From positions 1 through 9,616 of the forward strand of contig JAUQZZ010000072.1 in the NCBI GenBank assembly GCA_030586765.1: 9,616 nucleotides of DNA, in the 5' to 3' direction. Position numbers and translations under genes: made by a program. Every line of letters starts with the position of its first letter. Position 1 is the first letter of the stretch. Positions 6,157-9,616 of this stretch are shown piece after piece. Source of the stretch: Candidatus Brocadiales bacterium. Lineage in GTDB: Bacteria > Planctomycetota > Brocadiia > Brocadiales > Bathyanammoxibiaceae. The notes under the pieces are model-generated. The model was not told the DNA's origin and did no database searches. It saw only the letters and a list, made by a program, of their open reading frames with translations.

Positions 6157-6555
6157 ATGCAACTACCCAAGGTCCTCCAGGCCTTAGAACTCTCGAAGAA
6201 AGAGTTTATAGTACTTTGTGTCCTCTTCTCGGCCTTGCTTGCTGGCATAATTTTCAAGTATATACGAGATAATCACTTGGGTGCTGAGATTGAGGTACTT
6301 CGCGAGGGCCCCGAGGGATTGTCACTAAAGATAGATATCAATAAGGCAGCGTGGTATGAGCTACTGCTCCTGCCAAAGATAGGAGAGAAGAGGGCCAAGG
6401 CCATAGTAGAATATCGGGACAGCCACGGTCCCTTTCATAACACTGGGGAGCTCCTTCAGGTTAAGGGCATTACTAGGGCAGTCCTCGAGAATATAAAGGA
6501 CTACATAAAGATAGAGGCTAGTGAGGCTGCGGAAGGATGGCTGACTTCAAATTAG
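6157..6555 (+). CDS. ComEA-type helix-hairpin-helix DNA-binding protein, membrane-anchored
   Basis: The protein is 132 residues. One membrane helix is seen at about 17-35 (FIVLCVLFSALLAGIIF) after a short basic N-terminus, then a linker, then a tandem helix-hairpin-helix domain. KIDINKAAWYELLLLPKIGEKRAKAIVEYR (58-87) matches the ComEA opening, including DIN-A and LPxIGxxxAxxIxxYR. GPF at 91-93 and ELLQVKGITRAVLENIKDYI (98-117) form the second hairpin. ComEA proteins bind double-stranded DNA outside the membrane for uptake; lone HhH proteins of this type also occur in species not known to be competent. The SLBB domain found in Bacillus ComEA is absent, and the first hairpin has PKIG where PGIG is usual. 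No comEC is in the window. The 3' end overlaps uvrB by 19 bp, so expression is coupled to it. Whether this is a competence or a repair-linked protein is open. Confidence 0.85.
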   Translation: MQLPKVLQALELSKKEFIVLCVLFSALLAGIIFKYIRDNHLGAEIEVLREGPEGLSLKIDINKAAWYELLLLPKIGEKRAKAIVEYRDSHGPFHNTGELLQVKGITRAVLENIKDYIKIEASEAAEGWLTSN

Positions 6556-8501
6556 TATCAGAGTTTGAGCCCAGGGGTGACCAGCCAAAGGCCATAAAGA
6601 AGCTGGTAGAGGGCTTTAAAGGGGAAAGAAACTGTCAGACCCTCCTGGGTGTCACAGGCTCGGGGAAGACCTTTACTATGGCAAACGTCATTACGGCAAT
6701 GGGGAGACCCACCCTGGTCATGTCCCACAACAAAACCCTGGCTGCCCAGCTTTACAGCGAATTCAAGGAATTCTTTCCCCACAACGCAGTAAGATATTTT
6801 GTAAGTTACTATGACTATTACCAACCAGAGGCCTACATACCCCAAAGGGACATATACATAGAAAAAGAGGCCACCATAAACCAGGAGCTGGACCGCCTGC
6901 GCCTGGCGGCCACCAGCGCCCTTATGTCCCGAAGGGATGTCGTCATCGTGGCCAGCGTATCCTGCATCTACGGCCTGGGCTCTCCTGAGGAGTATCAGGA
7001 GATGTACGTGCCCTTGCGCAGGGGGGAAGAGATAGAGAGAAATAAACTCCTCAGGAAGCTGGTAAACATACAGTACGAAAGGAACGACCTGGCCTTTGAG
7101 CGCGGTGCCTTCCGCGTCAGGGGAGACGTGGTAGAGGTGTTTCCTGCCTACGAGGAGTTGGGCTATCGTATAGAGTTCTTTGGGGATGAGGTGGACCGTC
7201 TCTCAGTAATAGACCCAATGACCGGCGAGGTCCTCAGCAAGGAGGAGGCCCTGGAGATATATCCAGCAAAGCATTTTGTTATGCCCGAAGGGAAGATAGA
7301 GAAGGTGGTAACCTCTATTGAAAGGGAGCTGGTAGAATGGCTGGAGGCCTTGAGGTCCCAGGGGAAACACCTGGAGGCCCAGCGCCTGGAGGCCCGCACC
7401 CGCTACGATATGGAGATGCTCCTGGAGACAGGCTACTGCCATGGGATAGAGAACTACTCACGCCATATAAGCGGCCGCGCCCCTGGTGAGCCTCCCTATA
7501 CCCTTATAGATTATTTTCCAAAGGACTTCTTCCTCATCGTGGACGAGTCCCACGTTACCGTGCCCCAGATAGCAGGGATGTATAATGGAGACCGCTCAAG
7601 GAAAGAGACCCTGGTGGAGTACGGCTTCAGGCTCCCCTCAGCCCTGGATAATCGCCCCCTCCGCTTTGATGAATGGGAGGGAAAGATATACCAAGCACTC
7701 TTCGTCTCTGCCACCCCAGGACCCTATGAGCTGGAGAAGTGCGGCGGCGAGGTGGTAGAGCAGATAATAAGGCCCACAGGACTCCTGGACCCTGTCATCC
7801 ATGTAAGCCCCGCCAGTGCCCAAGTAAAAGACCTCTTAGAGCAGATAAGACAGCGCGCCAAGAAGGGGGAGCGTGTGCTGGTAACCACCCTGACAAAGCG
7901 CCTGGCTGAGGACCTGAGCGAGTATATACGCGAGGAGGGTCTAAAGGGCATGTACCTCCACTCCGAGCTGGACGCCTTCGAGAGGGTGGAGATACTCAGG
8001 GACCTGAGGCAGGGGAGGTTCGACGTGGTAGTAGGAGTAAACTTGCTGAGAGAGGGCCTTGACCTCCCTGAGGTGTCTTTAGTGGCTATCATGGACGCTG
8101 ATAAGGAGGGCTTTCTCAGGTCCGAGACCTCCCTCATCCAGACCATCGGACGAACGGCTAGAAACGTCAACGCAGAGGTCATCCTCTACGCCGATGAGGT
8201 CACCTCCTCCATGAAAAGGGCCATAGAAGAAACCCGCAGGCGGCGGAAATTACAAAAGGAATACAACCTCAAACATCACATCACCCCCCAGACCATCCGC
8301 AAGGAGATAAGAAAGGGGATAGAGGAGGAGGTAGCTGCCAAGAGGTTCGCCAGGACTATCGTAGCTGAGACCGAAGAGGAGTATATAACCCTGGACTACA
8401 TAAATGAACTCAAGGAGGAGATGAGGGAGGCGGCTGCCAGGCTGGACTTCGAGCAGGCCGCCATCTTACGGGACAAACTCCAGGCCCTCCAGACCAGATA
8501 G
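6537..8501 (+). CDS. uvrB: UvrABC system protein B (excinuclease subunit)
   Basis: This is the damage-verifying helicase-like subunit of nucleotide excision repair, loaded by UvrA and then binding UvrC. The 654 residues are near the usual 660-675. Seen in order: FKLVSEFEPRGDQPKAI at 4-20; Walker A GVTGSGKT at 38-45; the beta-hairpin that clamps DNA at about 91-115 (YYDYYQPEAYIPQRD); DESH at 336-339; the second RecA-like domain with LLREGLDLPEV (503-513) and motif VI QTIGRTARN (535-543, where GRAARN is more common); and the C-terminal UVR domain at about 618-652 (YINELKEEMREAAARLDFEQ), which contacts UvrC. The start ATG 6537 is fixed by homology and lies inside the HhH gene. GGAAGG directly abuts it, so translational coupling is likely. 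uvrA and uvrC are not in the window. Confidence 0.98.
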   Translation: MADFKLVSEFEPRGDQPKAIKKLVEGFKGERNCQTLLGVTGSGKTFTMANVITAMGRPTLVMSHNKTLAAQLYSEFKEFFPHNAVRYFVSYYDYYQPEAYIPQRDIYIEKEATINQELDRLRLAATSALMSRRDVVIVASVSCIYGLGSPEEYQEMYVPLRRGEEIERNKLLRKLVNIQYERNDLAFERGAFRVRGDVVEVFPAYEELGYRIEFFGDEVDRLSVIDPMTGEVLSKEEALEIYPAKHFVMPEGKIEKVVTSIERELVEWLEALRSQGKHLEAQRLEARTRYDMEMLLETGYCHGIENYSRHISGRAPGEPPYTLIDYFPKDFFLIVDESHVTVPQIAGMYNGDRSRKETLVEYGFRLPSALDNRPLRFDEWEGKIYQALFVSATPGPYELEKCGGEVVEQIIRPTGLLDPVIHVSPASAQVKDLLEQIRQRAKKGERVLVTTLTKRLAEDLSEYIREEGLKGMYLHSELDAFERVEILRDLRQGRFDVVVGVNLLREGLDLPEVSLVAIMDADKEGFLRSETSLIQTIGRTARNVNAEVILYADEVTSSMKRAIEETRRRRKLQKEYNLKHHITPQTIRKEIRKGIEEEVAAKRFARTIVAETEEEYITLDYINELKEEMREAAARLDFEQAAILRDKLQALQTR

Positions 8502-8612
8502 TCCTACTTCAGGAACCACTTCTAAAATGAAAAGTGCGGACAAAATGTAACCCCTTAATGTAAGTGCCTTAGATGAATCAAAATGCTATACCAAAACTCC
8601 CTCCCCCTTGAT

Positions 8613-8632
8613 GGGGGAGGGAAGGGTGGGGG
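8613..8632 (+). other. Predicted G-quadruplex motif, plus strand
   Basis: Four G runs of 5, 3, 3 and 5 are separated by loops of 1, 2 and 1 base (A, AA, T). This fits the four-run quadruplex rule with very short loops, the type expected to be most stable. It overlaps the right arm of hairpin 1 and the left arm of hairpin 2, so the two structures compete. Formation in the cell is inference. Confidence 0.5.
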
Positions 8633-8636
8633 TGAT

Positions 8637-8658
8637 CCCCCTCCCCCTGCCCCCTCCC
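8637..8658 (-). other. Predicted G-quadruplex motif, minus strand
   Basis: Read on the minus strand there are G runs of 3, 5, 5 and 5 with loops A, CA and A. Four bases (TGAT, 8633-8636) separate it from the plus-strand motif at 8613-8632. Each strand therefore carries a short-loop quadruplex opposite a C-rich (i-motif-capable) partner. Confidence 0.5.
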
Positions 8659-8678
8659 ACAAGGGGAGGGGATTCTTT
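8651..8678 (+). terminator. Possible intrinsic terminator of the HhH protein-uvrB unit
   Basis: The third hairpin of the repeat (8-bp all-perfect stem CCCCTCCC/GGGAGGGG, loop ACAAG) is followed by ATTCTTT. The T stretch is interrupted, so termination would be partial. In the opposite direction hairpin 1 is followed on the minus strand by GTTTTGG, so the block could act in both directions. The hairpin is 150 bp after the uvrB stop. Confidence 0.3.
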
Positions 8679-8736
8679 GAGGTGCTTTTTAAGAATGAAA
8701 AAGTAGTGTCCTAAGCTCAGAAAGATAGCTTGAACC

Positions 8737-9615
8737 GTGGAATACAACTTTGATCTGGAAGAGATAGAACCCCTCGTAGAGATGGCCATAAAGGAGGATA
8801 TCGGCGGGGGCGATGTCACCACCGACAGCCTAATCCCTGAGTGGCTAGCGGTCAGGGGAGAATTTCTGGCCAAGGAACCAGGGATAATCGCAGGGCTACC
8901 CGTGGCTCAACTGGCCTACCAGCATATTAATAAAAAAGTGTCTTTCCTTCCTAAGGTAGAAGAGGGCCATAAGGTGCTCCCTGGAAGGGCTATAGCAGAG
9001 GTAAGAGGCCCTGCCAGAAGCATCCTCTCAGGGGAACGGACTGCAGTAAACTTCCTCCAGAGGCTCTCTGGCATTGCCACCCTTACTGCACAATTTGTGG
9101 AGAGGGTGAAAGGTTATCCCGGAAAGGTCTATGACACCCGAAAGACTGTCCCTGGCTGGCGTAGCCTGGAGAAATACGCCGTACGGGTGGGCGGGGGCCT
9201 TAATCACCGTATGGGGCTATATGACCAGGTCTTGATAAAGGATAACCACCTCAAGGCCCTGGAGGCCACCACCCAAGCCATGACCAAGGGTGTCAGGTTG
9301 GCCAGGGAGAAGGCCCCCCAGTGGATGCTCATTGAGGTAGAGGCAAAGACCATGGAAGAAGTGGAAGAGGCCCTGGCCGCCAGGCCCGATATCATCATGC
9401 TGGACAATATGTCCCTTAAGGATATAAACCGTGCTGTAGAGATGATACGTAGGGCAGGCCTTGCAAGCCCCCCGCTCATAGAGGTCTCAGGGGGCATCAC
9501 CCTGGAAAACGTGGAGGATTTTGCCAAGACCAAGGCCGATAGGATATCCGTAGGCGCCCTGACCCACTCCGCCAGGGCCCTGGATATTGCCCTGGAAATA
9601 AAGGGGAGCATTTAG
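8737..9615 (+). CDS. nadC: Nicotinate-nucleotide pyrophosphorylase (quinolinate phosphoribosyltransferase, carboxylating)
   Basis: This enzyme condenses quinolinate with PRPP to nicotinate mononucleotide plus CO2, the entry to de novo NAD synthesis, in the cytosol. The 292 residues are slightly longer than usual (about 275-290). Visible motifs are EDIGGGDVTT (20-29); GERTAVNFLQRLSGIAT (99-115), with the PRPP/quinolinate arginine R101; DTRKTVPGWRSLEKYAV (133-149, usually TTPG); GGGLNHRMGLYD (152-163); K168 in LIKDNHL; LIEVEAKT (198-205); MLDNMS (221-226); and the phosphate-binding IEVSGGIT and ISVGALTHSA at the barrel end. The start is GTG 8737. The next in-frame ATG (8782) would remove the helix before EDIG, so GTG fits the family better even though no ribosome binding site or good promoter is visible. 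The TAG at 9613-9615 is one base from the window edge. nadA and nadB are not present. Confidence 0.96.
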   Translation: MEYNFDLEEIEPLVEMAIKEDIGGGDVTTDSLIPEWLAVRGEFLAKEPGIIAGLPVAQLAYQHINKKVSFLPKVEEGHKVLPGRAIAEVRGPARSILSGERTAVNFLQRLSGIATLTAQFVERVKGYPGKVYDTRKTVPGWRSLEKYAVRVGGGLNHRMGLYDQVLIKDNHLKALEATTQAMTKGVRLAREKAPQWMLIEVEAKTMEEVEEALAARPDIIMLDNMSLKDINRAVEMIRRAGLASPPLIEVSGGITLENVEDFAKTKADRISVGALTHSARALDIALEIKGSI

Positions 9616-9616
9616 T

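Larger units (their letters stand above)
8598..8671. repeat. G/C-rich intergenic palindromic repeat forming three adjacent hairpins
   Basis: Hairpin 1 has arms TCCCTCCCCC (8598-8607) and GGGGGAGGGA (8613-8622), a perfect 10 bp with loop TTGAT. Hairpin 2 pairs 8624-8632 with 8637-8645, with one T-T mismatch and loop TGAT. Hairpin 3 pairs CCCCTCCC (8651-8658) with GGGAGGGG (8664-8671), with loop ACAAG. Hairpins 1 and 3 are near reverse complements of each other, making the whole block a composite palindrome. Its minus-strand translation (PPLVGGGRGRG, LPSPIKGEG) resembles spurious peptides that such dispersed repeats generate in many bacterial genomes. That resemblance is from memory, not from a search. 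It lies between uvrB and nadC, and no transposase is near. Confidence 0.7.

Noticed and set aside
7724..8182. Minus-strand ORF of 152 codons inside uvrB
   Set aside because: It is antisense to conserved UvrB helicase motifs and its composition (Ser/Arg rich) is typical of antisense frames.
8502..8597. AT-rich stretch after uvrB, including AAAAGTGCGGACAAAATG, as the end of an insertion sequence
   Set aside because: No matching inverted end, target duplication or transposase is visible. The resemblance to IS ends is too vague.
8677..8705. TTGAGG (8677-8682) as the -35 of a nadC promoter
   Set aside because: At 16-18 bp spacing the candidate -10 sequences are A-rich without a TATAAT-like pattern.
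8586..8873. Minus-strand ORF of 95 codons across the uvrB-nadC gap
   Set aside because: Its second half is a translation of the G/C-rich palindromic repeat (PPLVGGGRGRG, LPSPIKGEG) and its first half is antisense to nadC. It has no family features.

Overview
This is an ordinary-looking bacterial chromosomal segment that is densely coding, at roughly 50% GC by eye. Arg is often AGG and Ile often ATA. No tRNA, rRNA, CRISPR array, transposase or phage gene is visible. All recognisable genes are housekeeping or metabolic and look vertically inherited. The species cannot be named from the sequence. An uncultured bacterium (Chloroflexota, Nitrospirota or a former deltaproteobacterial lineage) would fit, but this is a guess. 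Canonical -35/-10 promoters of the vegetative sigma type recur (TTGACN, 16-17 bp, TATNAT-like), while clear Shine-Dalgarno sites occur at only some genes.

Left end, plus strand (1-641): the last 34 codons of a pterin-4a-carbinolamine dehydratase gene, a 13-bp hairpin with a CTTG loop, then a four-helix membrane protein of the DUF4149 type. Convergent to these, on the minus strand (669-5963), read in transcription order from the right: galU and pgi (glucose-6-P / glucose-1-P / UDP-glucose supply), then a new pair of overlapping promoters, a bacterial dynamin-like GTPase, ispF (MEP isoprenoid pathway), and, behind its own near-consensus promoter, an unrecognised small membrane protein with a glutamate-rich N-terminal half.

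Right part, plus strand (6157-9615): a membrane-anchored helix-hairpin-helix (ComEA-type) protein overlaps uvrB by 19 bp, so DNA binding at the membrane is co-transcribed with nucleotide-excision repair. A 235-bp gap follows, containing a compact G/C-rich array of three hairpins. The gap is followed by nadC (NAD biosynthesis), complete up to the window end.

The galU and comEA-like genes diverge from a 193-bp region. There a 9-bp inverted repeat (arms 6047-6055 and 6083-6091) covers part of both -35 boxes, so one factor could control both directions. The most unusual structure is the repeat at 8598-8671: three neighbouring hairpins that also spell two strong G-quadruplex motifs, one on each strand. 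I found no clear new multi-gene system. The best candidates for unexplained biology are the dynamin / acidic membrane protein neighbourhood, the shared divergent promoter, and the G-quadruplex/hairpin repeat.
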